Below are positions 15,886-25,594 of a DNA stretch of 64,000 nt, in pieces (within the stretch, counting starts at the first letter, position 1; every line of letters starts with the position of its first letter). The stretch comes from Clostridiales bacterium (GTDB lineage: Bacteria > Bacillota > Clostridia > Christensenellales > CAG-314), in the NCBI GenBank assembly GCA_022508345.1, contig JAFLVK010000001.1, positions 36,371 to 100,370 of the forward strand, read 5' to 3'. A program made the translations under genes and the position numbers. The notes below the pieces were generated by a model. That model had not been told where the DNA came from, ran no database searches, and saw only the letters and a program-made list of their open reading frames with translations.

Positions 15886-16593
15886 TTAAAAATCGGTTAC
15901 GGTTTTTAATCTTTTTAGTATTTCTTGGTACTCCGCTTCGGGGTTCTTGCCATCGTTGTCCAATCGGCGCAAAGTGTCCTTGTCCCAAAAACGGGCAACA
16001 TTGGGGGTGATTTCGTCGGCAACTACAAGACGTCCGCTGGTTCTGCCAAACTCAATCTTGAAGTCGGCAACAATGATGCCCACCTCTTTCATTAAATCGG
16101 TCAACACCTTGTTGATACGCATGGCGTTGTAGCACATCACGGACATTTCCTCCTGGGTGCACAGCTCCATGGCGTAAGCGTGGTATTCGTTGATGACGGG
16201 GTCGTTGAGCGAATCGTTTTTGTAGCAAAATTCCAAAACGGGGAATTTGAGCTTTTTGTGGTACGGAAGCCCCAGTCGCTGTTGCATTTGCCCTGCGGAA
16301 TAGTTGCGAACAATCACTTCCATCGGTATCATTTCCGCAAGCTTCACAACGCACTCGTTGTCGGTGAGCTTTGTTACATAGTGTGTGGCAATGTTGTTGT
16401 CCTCCAACACCTGCATCATGATAGCATTGATTTCGTTGCACAGCTTGCCCTTGTTCTTGAAGTACATCTTGCGCTTGCCGTGATACATCATGGCATCGTC
16501 GGAGAACTCGGCAATGGCGTGCTTTTTGCTATCTGTTGCCCACAGCCTTTTGGTTTTGCCCTCACTAATGAGGTGAGTTTTGGTAAATTCCAT
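15886..16593 (-). CDS. purC: Phosphoribosylaminoimidazole-succinocarboxamide (SAICAR) synthase
   Basis: This 235-aa ATP-dependent ligase joins CAIR and aspartate in purine synthesis. It opens with the ATP-binding SEGKTKRLW strand, has the EMIPMEVIVRNYSAGQ signature and the VADFKIEFG and DEITPNVARFWD motifs of PurC. It is isolated from other pur genes and follows a GH95 glycosidase by 9 nt, suggesting cotranscription of unrelated functions. Confidence 0.97.
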   Translation of the reverse strand: MEFTKTHLISEGKTKRLWATDSKKHAIAEFSDDAMMYHGKRKMYFKNKGKLCNEINAIMMQVLEDNNIATHYVTKLTDNECVVKLAEMIPMEVIVRNYSAGQMQQRLGLPYHKKLKFPVLEFCYKNDSLNDPVINEYHAYAMELCTQEEMSVMCYNAMRINKVLTDLMKEVGIIVADFKIEFGRTSGRLVVADEITPNVARFWDKDTLRRLDNDGKNPEAEYQEILKRLKTVTDF

Positions 16594-16602
16594 AGTTACC
16601 TA

Positions 16603-18975
16603 CTATAATTTGTACTGTAAAAATATCGCTTTGTTGGCAGGGATGGTCAGTTCGAAGTTTTTGCCGCTCGGTTTTTCATTTTTCGCAAAGGGAGACTTGA
16701 CCAGCTTTTTCACATAGTCGGGGACATACAAGTGTACGTGCGCTTCCTTTTTGCTTTCCAGCTTGACGGTAAACTTTCCTTTGTCAAAGTCCTGACATGC
16801 GTGTACAACTACGTTGTTTTCCGCAACGAACTGGCTGAACTTGACGTTGCCCCAGCTGTCGGGAATAGCGGGGAAAATCCTGATAACGTCCCCGTGTGAG
16901 TACATCAACATCTGCTGCACCACGTGTGTAAACGTCATGTTGACATTGAGCTGAACGGGGGAATTGTTGCCGCTACCGCATATGCCCATATCGCGCCAGT
17001 CCTTGTCTACAAAGGCAAGGTTGTTCATGGCACAGCCGCGCACCGCATTTGTTAGGCACGTATTTGCGCCATTTCCGTCGGCAAGGCGGGCATACACCGC
17101 ACCCAGCACCGTCATGTTGTAGCTGTTTTGTGCAGCAGCGTCATTACGCTTCTTTTCGGCGGTGGTAAGATACAAATCTACAATTTCCGGGTCAGACAGC
17201 CAGCTTACCTCGTCGCCGAAGTAGGCAGGATACAGCGTACCGTTGGATACGCCCGTGTAGTCTACGGAAATAATCGAATTGATAAATTCCCTAAATGACC
17301 CGTCGCTTGCTATCTGCTTGTCGGGCATTGCGTCTATTAGCTTCTGCCAAGCGTCGGCACTTCCCTTGACGTTGCAAAGGGCGCAAGCTTCGATAAGGTT
17401 TGTAAGCAAATCCTTGGCAAGCTCGTAGTCCAGCACGCTGTTTTTGGCAACTACAGGGCGGTCGGTAAATGTAGCGCTGTCGGCAATACGCAAGGGCAAT
17501 GCCGATGGGCTGATTTCCAAACCGTTGTCGATAAACTTGATAAAGTCATCGTAAAACAGTGCTATCTCCTTCATGAATGGAATAAGCCTTGTTTTCAAAA
17601 ACCTGGTGTTTTGGCTGATTTTCGCGTACTTGTAGTACAGGTTAGCAACGTAAGCTGCGCAACCGGAAAAATGCACTGCGAACACGTCGGTACTGCCCAG
17701 ACGTCCCGTATTGGGGGCGGCAACTACAGGTACCACTATACCGCGACAGCCAAATATACGCTGAGCGTTGTTGCGGTAGTCGTCAAGATTGTTCCAAAAG
17801 TAATCAAACGACTTTTCCATATTGAAGGACAAATTGCCCTGTAACGTGTGCATATAGGACATTTGCATTTCGCCGCTTGCCGAAGTGTACGCCCTGGCAG
17901 GCGTGTAACCGCCATTCCACAGCCCCACAGGGATTAGCAATTTGGCGCTTCCCTCGTCGGGTGTGCATGCAATGGTCAAGTAACGGCCGTATTTGTATAT
18001 CTTTTCCGTGAGGCTAGCCGGCATTTCGCCCGTTTCCGCTTGAAACAGCATTTGCTCGATACTTTCCTGTTGCGATTCGCACAGCGATACGCTAACACTG
18101 TTGTACAGCTTGGAATGTATTGCCGCGTGTGTCTTGAACAGCTTTTCGTAGCCGTCCTTTACAAGCGTTAAACGTGCCTTTAGCGTGGTAAATTCGCGCT
18201 CTCTTATGCCGTTGGTGAATGTTTTGATAAGTATCAATATCGACTGCGCGCGCACAATTTCCACATGGTCCTGCTCGGGACGAATACTTCCGCCCAACAC
18301 GTGCAGCTTAGCCACCACGCCGTAATCGGTACCGTTGTCGGGATTGCGGGCAGCAAAGGTCGCAAATTGCCTGTCGTATTTCATCTCCACGCCGTCAAGC
18401 ATTTTTACACTGTCGGCACTGTCGCCGGCACTTGCGTCAATGAGGGACAGACTGAGCTTGAGCGAAATTGATCCCGCACCCTGCTTGGTTACGCGGTAGG
18501 CAATGATGTTGTCCTCGCGGGAAACAAACATGTTGCGCTTGTATTTGGTGTCGTCCACAGCATATGAAACGGTTGCTTCGCCATTTTCCATATCTAACGC
18601 ACGCATGTACTCCGTTGTGGCGCCCGATTGACTGAAGTTCATGTTCAATTGACAAATGGGCAAAGGAAACTCCGTTTGCGGGCGGAAGTTCTTTTGCATA
18701 AGAGCCGTCGGCATGACACCTTGCGCACCGATGAAGTCTCCCTCTTCGATACGCTTTTTTGTTACCAGTATTTTATCGGAAATATCGGGTACAACGGTAG
18801 TACGTCCCAGCCAGGACAGAGAGGCATCGTTTATGAGTATTCTTTCCTCACAAGCCCCGCCGTACAAGTTTGCGCCCAGCTTGCCGTTGCCAAGATATAG
18901 CCCTTCACGCCATAACTCTCCCCACCAACGGGCAGGTGTATTAAATTTCAAAACATTTGACAATTTATCAGCCAT
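16603..18975 (-). CDS. Glycoside hydrolase family 95-like (alpha-L-fucosidase type)
   Basis: The protein has 790 aa. The N-terminus shows the GH95 pattern: W-x-EGLYLGNGKLGA, then GG...ER.LINDASLSW. It continues with an (alpha/alpha)6-barrel-like central region and a C-terminal beta domain ending in a ...KAIFLQYKL strand. GH95 enzymes invert alpha-1,2-fucosyl or alpha-galactosyl linkages in host glycans or plant polysaccharides. There is no signal peptide, so it is probably cytoplasmic. GGTGAAG precedes the ATG. Exact specificity and the inverting residues could not be fixed by eye. Confidence 0.8.
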   Translation of the reverse strand: MADKLSNVLKFNTPARWWGELWREGLYLGNGKLGANLYGGACEERILINDASLSWLGRTTVVPDISDKILVTKKRIEEGDFIGAQGVMPTALMQKNFRPQTEFPLPICQLNMNFSQSGATTEYMRALDMENGEATVSYAVDDTKYKRNMFVSREDNIIAYRVTKQGAGSISLKLSLSLIDASAGDSADSVKMLDGVEMKYDRQFATFAARNPDNGTDYGVVAKLHVLGGSIRPEQDHVEIVRAQSILILIKTFTNGIREREFTTLKARLTLVKDGYEKLFKTHAAIHSKLYNSVSVSLCESQQESIEQMLFQAETGEMPASLTEKIYKYGRYLTIACTPDEGSAKLLIPVGLWNGGYTPARAYTSASGEMQMSYMHTLQGNLSFNMEKSFDYFWNNLDDYRNNAQRIFGCRGIVVPVVAAPNTGRLGSTDVFAVHFSGCAAYVANLYYKYAKISQNTRFLKTRLIPFMKEIALFYDDFIKFIDNGLEISPSALPLRIADSATFTDRPVVAKNSVLDYELAKDLLTNLIEACALCNVKGSADAWQKLIDAMPDKQIASDGSFREFINSIISVDYTGVSNGTLYPAYFGDEVSWLSDPEIVDLYLTTAEKKRNDAAAQNSYNMTVLGAVYARLADGNGANTCLTNAVRGCAMNNLAFVDKDWRDMGICGSGNNSPVQLNVNMTFTHVVQQMLMYSHGDVIRIFPAIPDSWGNVKFSQFVAENNVVVHACQDFDKGKFTVKLESKKEAHVHLYVPDYVKKLVKSPFAKNEKPSGKNFELTIPANKAIFLQYKL

Positions 18976-19100
18976 ACTTCACCTTTGGGTAAAACTCATG
19001 TAAGCAAGTTTTCCCGTATACATTGTATCAAAAAAAAGCATATATGTCTATAAACTTCGTCAGGAAAAAAACAAAAAAAAATTTTGACGAAAAAAAACAA

Positions 19101-19130
19101 AAAGGACTTGCCCACATCGGTAAGTCCTTT
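19101..19130 (-). terminator. Terminator after the S51 peptidase gene
   Basis: AAAGGACTTACC pairs with GGCAAGTCCTTT (one wobble/mismatch region) around a 6-nt loop and is followed by TTGTTTTTTT on the minus strand. Confidence 0.85.
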
Positions 19131-19149
19131 GCATTTTATTAAGTGCTGA

Positions 19150-19803
19150 TTATTTAACAACCTCTACACTGCCCATTACTGTTATTTTGTCGCCATCGAC
19201 AAGCAAGCCACCCTCGTGCCACATTTGATACACGGGTAGCCCGGTTTCCTGTAGCGCGCGGGCGGTACACTGCTGCTGAATGTCCGTTGCAAGGTAATGA
19301 ACTTCAAGGTCTATGCCCTTGACAAGCGCCAATCCATGCCACACACCGTATTCGGCGTAATCTTCGTCGGGCGTTATGTGGTAGGTTTCCAGCTGAAGCA
19401 TTGCGCCTGCCGAAGCCCCCATAACCGTACCCTTGAAGCGCTTGACCGCGTCAGCTATACCAAGCTGCTGCATGCGGGCAATTGCCTTTTCCGGCATACC
19501 GCCTGTAAAGAACAGCAAATCGGCGCCTTGTACCTGTTCAACGTGATTGCTACCGTCATAGGGGTTGAGCCACGCTATTTCCTGTTCGGTATATCCGTAG
19601 GACAGAAAGGGGCGAAGAATGTTGTCGTACTTTTCTCCGCCTTTGCCGTAGACAGACAAAAAGCTATCCATGTCATTCGCCTGCGTTTCGCGGTAGGCTA
19701 GCGGAAGAATGAGCACGCGCGGTTTTTTGCTGAATATCTTTTCCAAATGCGGACGTGCCCAGTCGCCGTCAAAGTTGTAGTAGTTTAGTAATACGTTTAC
19801 CAT
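19150..19803 (-). CDS. Peptidase S51 family (dipeptidase E-like)
   Basis: This 217-aa protein has the S51 nucleophile elbow GASAGAM with Ser131, preceded by an LFFTGG strand and followed by histidines suited to a catalytic triad. Family members cleave Asp-X dipeptides (PepE) or cyanophycin-derived peptides (CphB). It starts 4 nt after the stop of the pyrimidine nucleoside phosphorylase gene and shares its promoter. A terminator follows. The link between the two activities is unclear, perhaps general nutrient salvage. Confidence 0.85.
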   Translation of the reverse strand: MVNVLLNYYNFDGDWARPHLEKIFSKKPRVLILPLAYRETQANDMDSFLSVYGKGGEKYDNILRPFLSYGYTEQEIAWLNPYDGSNHVEQVQGADLLFFTGGMPEKAIARMQQLGIADAVKRFKGTVMGASAGAMLQLETYHITPDEDYAEYGVWHGLALVKGIDLEVHYLATDIQQQCTARALQETGLPVYQMWHEGGLLVDGDKITVMGSVEVVK

Positions 19804-19807
19804 ATTT

Positions 19808-21121
19808 TTAGTACAGCTCCACGCCGTCTTTGCTTACGTACGCGTAGGCAATCTTGTGTTCGGGTATTTTGTTTTTACCGATTGTGATGGCGTTTGTGAT
19901 AAGGCGTTTAGCATCCGCCAAGCCCTTGCCGTTGTGATACACTTCGCACAGCACGTCGCCTTTTTTAACTTTGCTGCCCAGCTGTACTTTCATTATTACA
20001 CCAACGGAGAAATCGATAACGTCACTCTTTTGCATACGGCCACCGCCAAGGTGAGTAACTGCTCTGCCGATATCCGCAGCAACCATGTGCGTGACGTAGC
20101 CGTCGCTTTCGGCAAGCACTACGTCCTTGGTGCCAATAGCAAACTTTTCGGGGTGGAGAATGTAGCTTGCGTCGCCGTGTTGCGCTTCCACCATTTCGGC
20201 GAACTTGTTGAGTGCCTTGCCACTGTCGATAGCATCTTGGAACGCAACCTCCGCAGTTTTAAGCGTGTACTTGCCCGTCAATGCAAGCAGCCTCAGCGCC
20301 ACTTCCTTGATTTCGTAGTACAGGCGGTTTTTCTTGCCATTCAGTACATCCACAATGCCAATGATTTCCAGTGAATTACCCACATGGTCGGACAAGGGTT
20401 GTTGCATGTCCGTAATGAGTGCGCCAATGCGTTTGCCTGCAAGCGTACCGATTGCAACCATTTTCTTTGCCAGCTCCAACGCACTTTCGGGGTCGGGCAT
20501 GAACGCCCCGCTACCGTACTTGACATCCAATAAAATTGTATCCGAACCGGAAGCAAGCTTTTTGCTCATGATGCTTGCGCAAATCAGCGGAATGGAATTG
20601 ACGGTGCCGGTTACGTCGCGCAAAGCGTAAAACTTTTTGTCTGCGGGCGCAAGGTTTGCTGTTTGACCGATTACGGCGCAGCCCACACGCTTTACTACGC
20701 TTTGAAATTCCTCTTCACTGAGGGCGGTGTCGAAATGCGGAATACTTTCCAGCTTGTCGATTGTTCCACCTGTGAAGCCCAAGCCACGTCCACTCATCTT
20801 GGCAACGTATACGCCACAGCAAGCAAGTATTGGAGCAAGTGCCAGCGTTGTGCTATCCCCTATGCCCCCTGTAGAGTGCTTGTCGACAACAGTGCCGCCA
20901 AGGGCGGACATATCCACGATGTCGCCACTGTGTAGCATTGCGTTGGTCATGGCAAAGGTTTCGTTGTCCGTCATGCCGTTCAAAACTATTGCCATAAGCA
21001 GCGGCGAAATTTGATAGTCGGGTATGCTGCCGTCGGTAAAGCCGTTGACAAAAAAGTTTATTTCTTCCGTTGTGAGTTCTAACTTATTTTTTTTCTTTTC
21101 GATAATATCAATGATTGTCAT
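19808..21121 (-). CDS. pdp: Pyrimidine-nucleoside phosphorylase
   Basis: This 437-aa family member shows the signature SGRGLGFTGGTIDKLESIP in full, the KHSTGGIGD phosphate-binding loop and a C-terminal lipoyl-like domain. It cleaves uridine, thymidine or deoxyuridine with phosphate, giving the base and (deoxy)ribose-1-phosphate for salvage. Firmicutes Pdp and enterobacterial DeoA are alike, and I prefer Pdp from the phylum. A TTGAAT-N17-TAAAAT promoter precedes it, and the S51 peptidase follows within 4 nt. Confidence 0.93.
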   Translation of the reverse strand: MTIIDIIEKKKNKLELTTEEINFFVNGFTDGSIPDYQISPLLMAIVLNGMTDNETFAMTNAMLHSGDIVDMSALGGTVVDKHSTGGIGDSTTLALAPILACCGVYVAKMSGRGLGFTGGTIDKLESIPHFDTALSEEEFQSVVKRVGCAVIGQTANLAPADKKFYALRDVTGTVNSIPLICASIMSKKLASGSDTILLDVKYGSGAFMPDPESALELAKKMVAIGTLAGKRIGALITDMQQPLSDHVGNSLEIIGIVDVLNGKKNRLYYEIKEVALRLLALTGKYTLKTAEVAFQDAIDSGKALNKFAEMVEAQHGDASYILHPEKFAIGTKDVVLAESDGYVTHMVAADIGRAVTHLGGGRMQKSDVIDFSVGVIMKVQLGSKVKKGDVLCEVYHNGKGLADAKRLITNAITIGKNKIPEHKIAYAYVSKDGVELY

Positions 21122-21158
21122 ATCTGCCCCAAATTGTAATATATTTTTGGAATAACAT

Positions 21159-21187
21159 ATTTTACCACATTTTTAATCAATATTCAA
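21159..21187 (-). promoter_or_regulatory. Promoter of pdp
   Basis: TTGAAT (21182-21187) and TAAAAT (21159-21164) are separated by 17 nt on the minus strand. Confidence 0.7.
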
Positions 21188-21196
21188 TACCTAAAA

Positions 21197-21227
21197 AAAA
21201 GTTGCTCAATTATTTTGAACAACTTTT
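21197..21227 (-). terminator. Terminator of the lysine-riboswitch ABC operon
   Basis: An 11-bp stem with one mismatch (AAAAGTTGTTC region) is followed on the minus strand by eight Ts, just after the ATPase gene and just before the pdp promoter. Confidence 0.88.
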
Positions 21228-21258
21228 TGTTGGGTGTTTTTCTTTGAAACAGGGCTGT

Positions 21259-22074
21259 CTAAACTCTAGACAAAAAGCTCCTGGTACGCTCCTCTTGGGG
21301 ATTGTTGAATATTTCGTCGGGCGTGCCCTCCTCAACAATTACGCCACCGTCCATAAACACTACATGGCTACTTACTTCACGCGCAAAGGACATCTCGTGT
21401 GTAACTACAATCATTGTCAGTCCGTCCTTGGCAAGCGCCCGCATGGTTGCAAGCACTTCGCCCACCATTTCGGGATCCAATGCGCTTGTAGGCTCGTCGA
21501 AGAGCAACACTTCGGGGTTCATACACAGTGCACGGGCAATTGCCACACGTTGTTTTTGTCCGCCGGACAGCTGAGAGGGTCTTGCGTTAATGTACGCGTC
21601 CATACCAACCTGTGCAAGGTATTTTTTTGCAAGCTGTTCCGCTTCCGCTTTGCCCATCTTCAACACCTTGCGCGGTCCTAGCGTACAGTTGTGCAAAACA
21701 TTGTAATTGTTGAACAGGTTGAAGGACTGGAACACCATGCCCATCTTTTCGCGGAATTTAGACGGATGCTTGGTAGCGGTAATATCTTGCCCGTGAAAAA
21801 GAATTCGACCTGAAGTAGGTTCTTCGAACAGATTGATACATCTAAGTAGCGTACTTTTTCCACTGCCCGACGGCCCTATGATGCAGGTAACGTCCCCTGC
21901 CTTTACGGTAAAGTCGATGTCCTTTAGCACCACGTTTTCGCCAAAGGTTTTGCCCAGGTGTTCAATTTGTATGATAGGCGTATCGGCTTGTGCTGATTCA
22001 CTTGTTTGTGCAACTGTTGCAGTTGATTGCAAGCCAAGCACGGCATTATTTTGCAAGTTATTATTATTTTTCAT
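21259..22074 (-). CDS. Amino-acid ABC transporter ATPase (predicted lysine uptake)
   Basis: This 271-aa ATPase has Walker [10 protein letters not shown]-loop FQSFNLF, signature LSGGQ, Walker B LLFDEP and the switch histidine in VTHE, as in polar amino-acid importers. The N-terminal 40 residues are a low-complexity Asn/Gln/Ala extension not usual in the family. The ATG at 22074 is preceded by GGAGG and lies inside the end of the permease gene, so it is translationally coupled. Lysine specificity is inferred from the riboswitch heading the operon. Confidence 0.93.
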   Translation of the reverse strand: MKNNNNLQNNAVLGLQSTATVAQTSESAQADTPIIQIEHLGKTFGENVVLKDIDFTVKAGDVTCIIGPSGSGKSTLLRCINLFEEPTSGRILFHGQDITATKHPSKFREKMGMVFQSFNLFNNYNVLHNCTLGPRKVLKMGKAEAEQLAKKYLAQVGMDAYINARPSQLSGGQKQRVAIARALCMNPEVLLFDEPTSALDPEMVGEVLATMRALAKDGLTMIVVTHEMSFAREVSSHVVFMDGGVIVEEGTPDEIFNNPQEERTRSFLSRV

Positions 22075-22822
22075 TGCTCGCCTCCACTTGCTTTGCAAAG
22101 GATTCGGCATCCATGTTTTGAGAGCCTAGCACCTTGTAGTTTTTGTTGCCGTCCATTTTGCGTTCGATAAGCCGTAAAAGCATACTGATACCGAAGGTGA
22201 GGATGAAGTAAACTATCGCTACCAACAAATACGTTTGGAAGGTTTGATAAGTTTGTTTGACTATATCCTTTGCCACAAAAAACAGTTCGGTAAAGCCGAT
22301 AACATTTAGCACGGAGGTATCCTTGATATTGATAATAAACTCGTTGCTTACGCTGGGCAGGATGTTGCGAAGCGCCTGTGGCATGACGACATACAGCATT
22401 GTTTTGCCGTGCCCCATACCTATGGCGTGCGCTCCTTCAAATTGCCCCTTGTCTATGGATATGATACCGCCACGCACAATCTCCGCCATGTACGCACCTG
22501 TATTTATCGATACGATAATGAGTCCGCTAATAGTAACGTCCATTGTACTGCCGTTATTTAGCAATGCAACACCCCAAAAGATGACCATTGCTTGCACCAT
22601 CATTGGTGTACCGCGGAAAACCTCAACGTAAGCGGAAAGAATTACGTCGCCGATTTTTTTGAATACGCGCGCCACTTTGTTTTTAGGCGTGGGGATTGTA
22701 CGGTATATGCCAATGAGAATACCGATAAACAGTCCTACGATTGTACCTATCAGCGCTACTAACATTGTGTAGCCCACGCCTCTAAGAATATCTATGAAGT
22801 ATTCTTTAAGTATTTCTATCAT
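22064..22822 (-). CDS. Amino-acid ABC transporter permease (predicted lysine uptake)
   Basis: This 252-aa HisM/GlnP-type permease has about five membrane helices and the EAA loop region ([21 protein letters not shown]) that contacts the ATPase. It is the second gene of the SBP-permease-ATPase operon. Only one permease is encoded, so the transporter is probably a homodimer in the membrane. Confidence 0.93.
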   Translation of the reverse strand: MIEILKEYFIDILRGVGYTMLVALIGTIVGLFIGILIGIYRTIPTPKNKVARVFKKIGDVILSAYVEVFRGTPMMVQAMVIFWGVALLNNGSTMDVTISGLIIVSINTGAYMAEIVRGGIISIDKGQFEGAHAIGMGHGKTMLYVVMPQALRNILPSVSNEFIINIKDTSVLNVIGFTELFFVAKDIVKQTYQTFQTYLLVAIVYFILTFGISMLLRLIERKMDGNKNYKVLGSQNMDAESFAKQVEASNEK

Positions 22823-22882
22823 TGTAAATTATCCTTACTGAAGTAATTTAACGCAAGTTACTTCACCTATTGATTATGTATG

Positions 22883-23761
22883 TTATTCGTCAACAATGTT
22901 TTCGCCTGTGGACAACCGGATAGCAAGGTCCATCATTTCTTCACGTTGCGTTTGTGTAACGCTTGCAAGGATACCGTTTATTTGATCGGTAAGCTTGCTA
23001 CCCTTTTTGATACCTACGGCAATTGCGGTGTCCTCATCGGTTGCGGTAAAACCTGTGTCATTGTTTTTGAGATGTATATATGTAAATTCGGGATTAGATG
23101 CGCAGTTTTCGATTGCGCCCGGTTCTTCGGCAATATAAGCGTCTATTACGCCCGTCTTGAGCGCGTTGATAAGTGCGGCAAAGTCCTCAAGCGGTGTTTG
23201 ACGTTTTAGTCCCAAATTGACACCCTCTCCTGCCAACGCAACGTCGTGGAATGTTCCCTGCTGAGCGGCAACCTTTGCTCCGCTAAACTGTGACAGAGTT
23301 GTTTTATCAGCGTAGCCGCCGTCCTTACGCACTACCAACACTAGGTTGCTTTGGTAATACGGATCGGAAAAGTCTATTTGCTCTTTTCTGTCCGCAGTAG
23401 GACTCATACCGGCGATAATGAGGTCAACCGTTCCTGCATTTAATGCGGGTATAAGCGATTCCCACTCCATCTTTACTACGACAAGTTCCTTTCCCAGTTC
23501 CTCGGCAATTTTCTTTGCAATCATGATGTCGTAACCGTTAGCGTAACTGTCGGGTATTTGCTTGTAGTTGGTGTTGTAAATGGGCACAGCATCATTGCTG
23601 TCGTCGCGTTGTGTGTAGTTGAATGGTGAATACGCGCACTCCAAGCCAACGTACAGCTTGTCGGGGTCCTTTGTCGAGCAAGCGCTGAAGCACACTGTGA
23701 GCGCTGCAACAAGGCTTGCGACAATAACAATTAAAATTGCCCTTGTGATAAATCTTTTCAT
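22883..23761 (-). CDS. Amino-acid ABC transporter substrate-binding lipoprotein (predicted lysine)
   Basis: This 292-aa family 3 solute-binding protein has a signal peptide (basic start, hydrophobic 8-26) ending in an imperfect lipobox FSAC, a YVGLECAYSPFNY first strand, MEWESLIPALNAG and SPTADRKEQIDFS motifs typical of the family. The start at 23761 follows GGGAG by 6 nt. The longer open frame upstream runs through riboswitch RNA and is excluded. Control by a lysine riboswitch makes lysine, or a related basic amino acid, the likely ligand. Confidence 0.93.
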   Translation of the reverse strand: MKRFITRAILIVIVASLVAALTVCFSACSTKDPDKLYVGLECAYSPFNYTQRDDSNDAVPIYNTNYKQIPDSYANGYDIMIAKKIAEELGKELVVVKMEWESLIPALNAGTVDLIIAGMSPTADRKEQIDFSDPYYQSNLVLVVRKDGGYADKTTLSQFSGAKVAAQQGTFHDVALAGEGVNLGLKRQTPLEDFAALINALKTGVIDAYIAEEPGAIENCASNPEFTYIHLKNNDTGFTATDEDTAIAVGIKKGSKLTDQINGILASVTQTQREEMMDLAIRLSTGENIVDE

Positions 23762-23792
23762 GTTTTTCTCCCACAATTTATTTAACTGAAAC

Positions 23793-23829
23793 AAAAAAGT
23801 CCGCAACAAGCGAGCGTATGCTGTTGCGG
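23793..23829 (-). terminator. Second tandem terminator of the lysine riboswitch
   Basis: CCGCAACA pairs with TGTTGCGG (stem 23801-23829), followed by ACTTTTTT. It lies 31 nt before the ribosome-binding site of the binding-protein gene. Confidence 0.75.
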
Positions 23830-23830
23830 C

Positions 23831-23867
23831 AAAATAAAAACCGCAACAAGCGAGTGCTATATTGCGG
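23831..23867 (-). terminator. First tandem terminator of the lysine riboswitch
   Basis: CCGCAA pairs with TTGCGG (23841-23867) and is followed by TTTTTATTTT. Its 3' arm (CTCGCTTGTTGCGG) is identical to that of the second hairpin, so one is a duplicate of the other. Confidence 0.75.
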
Positions 23868-23885
23868 AATAAGTCAACAATATAC

Positions 23886-24043
23886 GATAGCGCTCCACTT
23901 GCGTGACAGTCCGACGCATATTTTACGCCGTCCCAGCATAGCCACACATCAGACTGAATGACTACACTTCGGTTGCTTCCCCTTTACCACCCAAAGATTT
24001 GTCTGACCCTTTGGGCTTGTCATGAAAGCCACAACCTCTATCC
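23886..24043 (-). ncRNA. Lysine riboswitch (L box)
   Basis: Reading the minus strand from 24043, the RNA begins GGATAGAGGTTG and contains AAAGGGGAAGC-ACCGAAG, GGACTGTCA and TGGAGCGCTATC in the order and spacing of L-box aptamers. The first and last blocks pair as P1 (GATAG with CTATC). About 158 nt, slightly short but within range. It is preceded by a promoter and followed by two terminators, so lysine binding should stop transcription of the ABC operon. The call is from remembered family landmarks. Confidence 0.88.
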
Positions 24044-24055
24044 AATTATGCTATT

Positions 24056-24084
24056 ATCTTAACATCGTATTGCCGCTAAGTCAA
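24056..24084 (-). promoter_or_regulatory. Promoter of the lysine riboswitch operon
   Basis: TTGACT (24079-24084) and TAAGAT (24056-24061) have a 17-nt spacer. Transcription would begin about 6 nt before the aptamer. An ATTGCCG/CGGCAAT inverted repeat (24066-24102) spans the -35 region. Confidence 0.8.
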
Positions 24085-24109
24085 ATACTTTACGGCAATT
24101 TGTCGAAAT

Positions 24110-25543
24110 TTACTTTAAAATGCTGTTGTACAGCGTTTCGTATTCGTTGGCGGATTTGCTCCAGGAAAAGTCCGTTGTTGCAGCCTTAAACGCAAGCTTG
24201 CTCCATTCCTCCCCCTTGCGGTAAACCTTCAATGCCTCCCTCAATACGTAAAGCATATCGTGCGCGTTGTAGTTGGCAAATGTAAAGCCGTTGCCGCCTA
24301 CACCGTACGGTGTTATGCTATCCTTGAGCCCGCCCGTTTCGCGAACTATTGCCACTGTACCGTAGCGCGAAGCTATCATTTGCGACAACCCGCACGGTTC
24401 GCTCTTGGAGGGCATAAGGAACAAGTCGGCACCGGAATATATCTTGCGGGATAGGTCGGAATTAAATTCGATTTTCGCAGCTACCTTGTCGGGGTACTTG
24501 CCTGCAAGATATTTGAAATACTGTTCGTACTCCCACTCGCCTGTTCCCAACACTACAAGCTGAACATCATCCTGCAGTGCTTCCTCCATCACCGCCTTGA
24601 CCAAGTCCAGCCCCTTGTGAGCAACAAGACGTGTAATCATTGCCAAGATGGGCGTGTGTGCATTGACGGGCAGGTTGAGCATCTTTTGCAGTTCCTGCTT
24701 GCAGATAGCCTTGTTGGCAAGGTCCTCTGCCGAATAGTTGGCAAATAGCGCCTTGTCCGTTGCGGGGTTGTAGTAATCGATGTCAATACCGTTCAATATA
24801 CCGCACAGCTTGTGTCCGTTGCGGCGGATAATGGGGTGAAGCCCGTGCGCATAGTACTCGTACTTGATTTCCTGCGCATAAGACGGTGAAACGGTAGAAA
24901 AGCTATCGCTAAGTTCTATTGCGCCCTTCATAAGGTTGATTGCTCCACCGTACTCCAAGTAGTTGATGTAATCGCGGGATATTCCGAACAAATTTTCCAG
25001 CAAGCCCAGGTCGTACTTGCCTTGGTACTCGATATTGTGAATGGTAAATAGCGCCCGAATAAGCCGATAATTGACGTAATGGCAGTATTCCGTCTTGAGA
25101 TACAACAGCGCCGGCGCTGCCTGCCAGTCATGACAGTGCATGATGTCGGGATAGAAATCGACGAAACCCATTGTGTCCAGGACAGCCTTGCCGAAGAAAG
25201 CGAAACGCTCGCCGTCGTCAAAGTGTCCGTAGAGCCCGTGACGCTTGAAATAATGCTCGTTGTCTACGAAATAGTATGTTACACCATCCAGTACGTAGCG
25301 GAAAACGCCGCAATACACCTTGCGCCAAGACAGGTTTACATTGAAATTGCCCAAATATTCGAATTTAGCGCGGTAATCTTGCCTGATATCCTCGTAAAGG
25401 GGCAGAATTACGCGCACGTCGTATCTTTTTGTTTTAGCAAGCGCCTTGGATAACGAGCCCACTACTTCAGCCAGCCCGCCCGTTGCGATAAATGGCGCTG
25501 CCTCGGATGCAACAAATAAAAGCTTCTTTTTTGTTACTCTCAT
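24110..25543 (-). CDS. glgA: Glycogen synthase (ADP-glucose type, GT5)
   Basis: This 477-aa glucosyltransferase extends alpha-1,4-glucan from ADP-glucose. The N-terminus KKLLFVASEAAPFIATGGLAEV holds the KxGGL-type donor loop (here ATGGL), and the C-terminal half has SKSEPCGLSQ and the ETGGLKDSI motif. GAGG lies 6 nt before the ATG at 25543, and the upstream TTG is not used. It is the third gene of glgC-glgD-glgA, 51 nt after glgD. In many GlgA proteins the loop is KTGGL, and the first residue here is T after A, a minor variation. Confidence 0.96.
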   Translation of the reverse strand: MRVTKKKLLFVASEAAPFIATGGLAEVVGSLSKALAKTKRYDVRVILPLYEDIRQDYRAKFEYLGNFNVNLSWRKVYCGVFRYVLDGVTYYFVDNEHYFKRHGLYGHFDDGERFAFFGKAVLDTMGFVDFYPDIMHCHDWQAAPALLYLKTEYCHYVNYRLIRALFTIHNIEYQGKYDLGLLENLFGISRDYINYLEYGGAINLMKGAIELSDSFSTVSPSYAQEIKYEYYAHGLHPIIRRNGHKLCGILNGIDIDYYNPATDKALFANYSAEDLANKAICKQELQKMLNLPVNAHTPILAMITRLVAHKGLDLVKAVMEEALQDDVQLVVLGTGEWEYEQYFKYLAGKYPDKVAAKIEFNSDLSRKIYSGADLFLMPSKSEPCGLSQMIASRYGTVAIVRETGGLKDSITPYGVGGNGFTFANYNAHDMLYVLREALKVYRKGEEWSKLAFKAATTDFSWSKSANEYETLYNSILK

Positions 25544-25594
25544 ACTTTTCCTCAATATTTATGAACTTTGTAAAATATTACCGACCCAATGCGA

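Noticed and set aside
23762..23947. N-terminal extension of the lysine-binding-protein gene
   Set aside because: It would translate the riboswitch and both terminators. The start at 23761 has a ribosome-binding site and a proper signal peptide.
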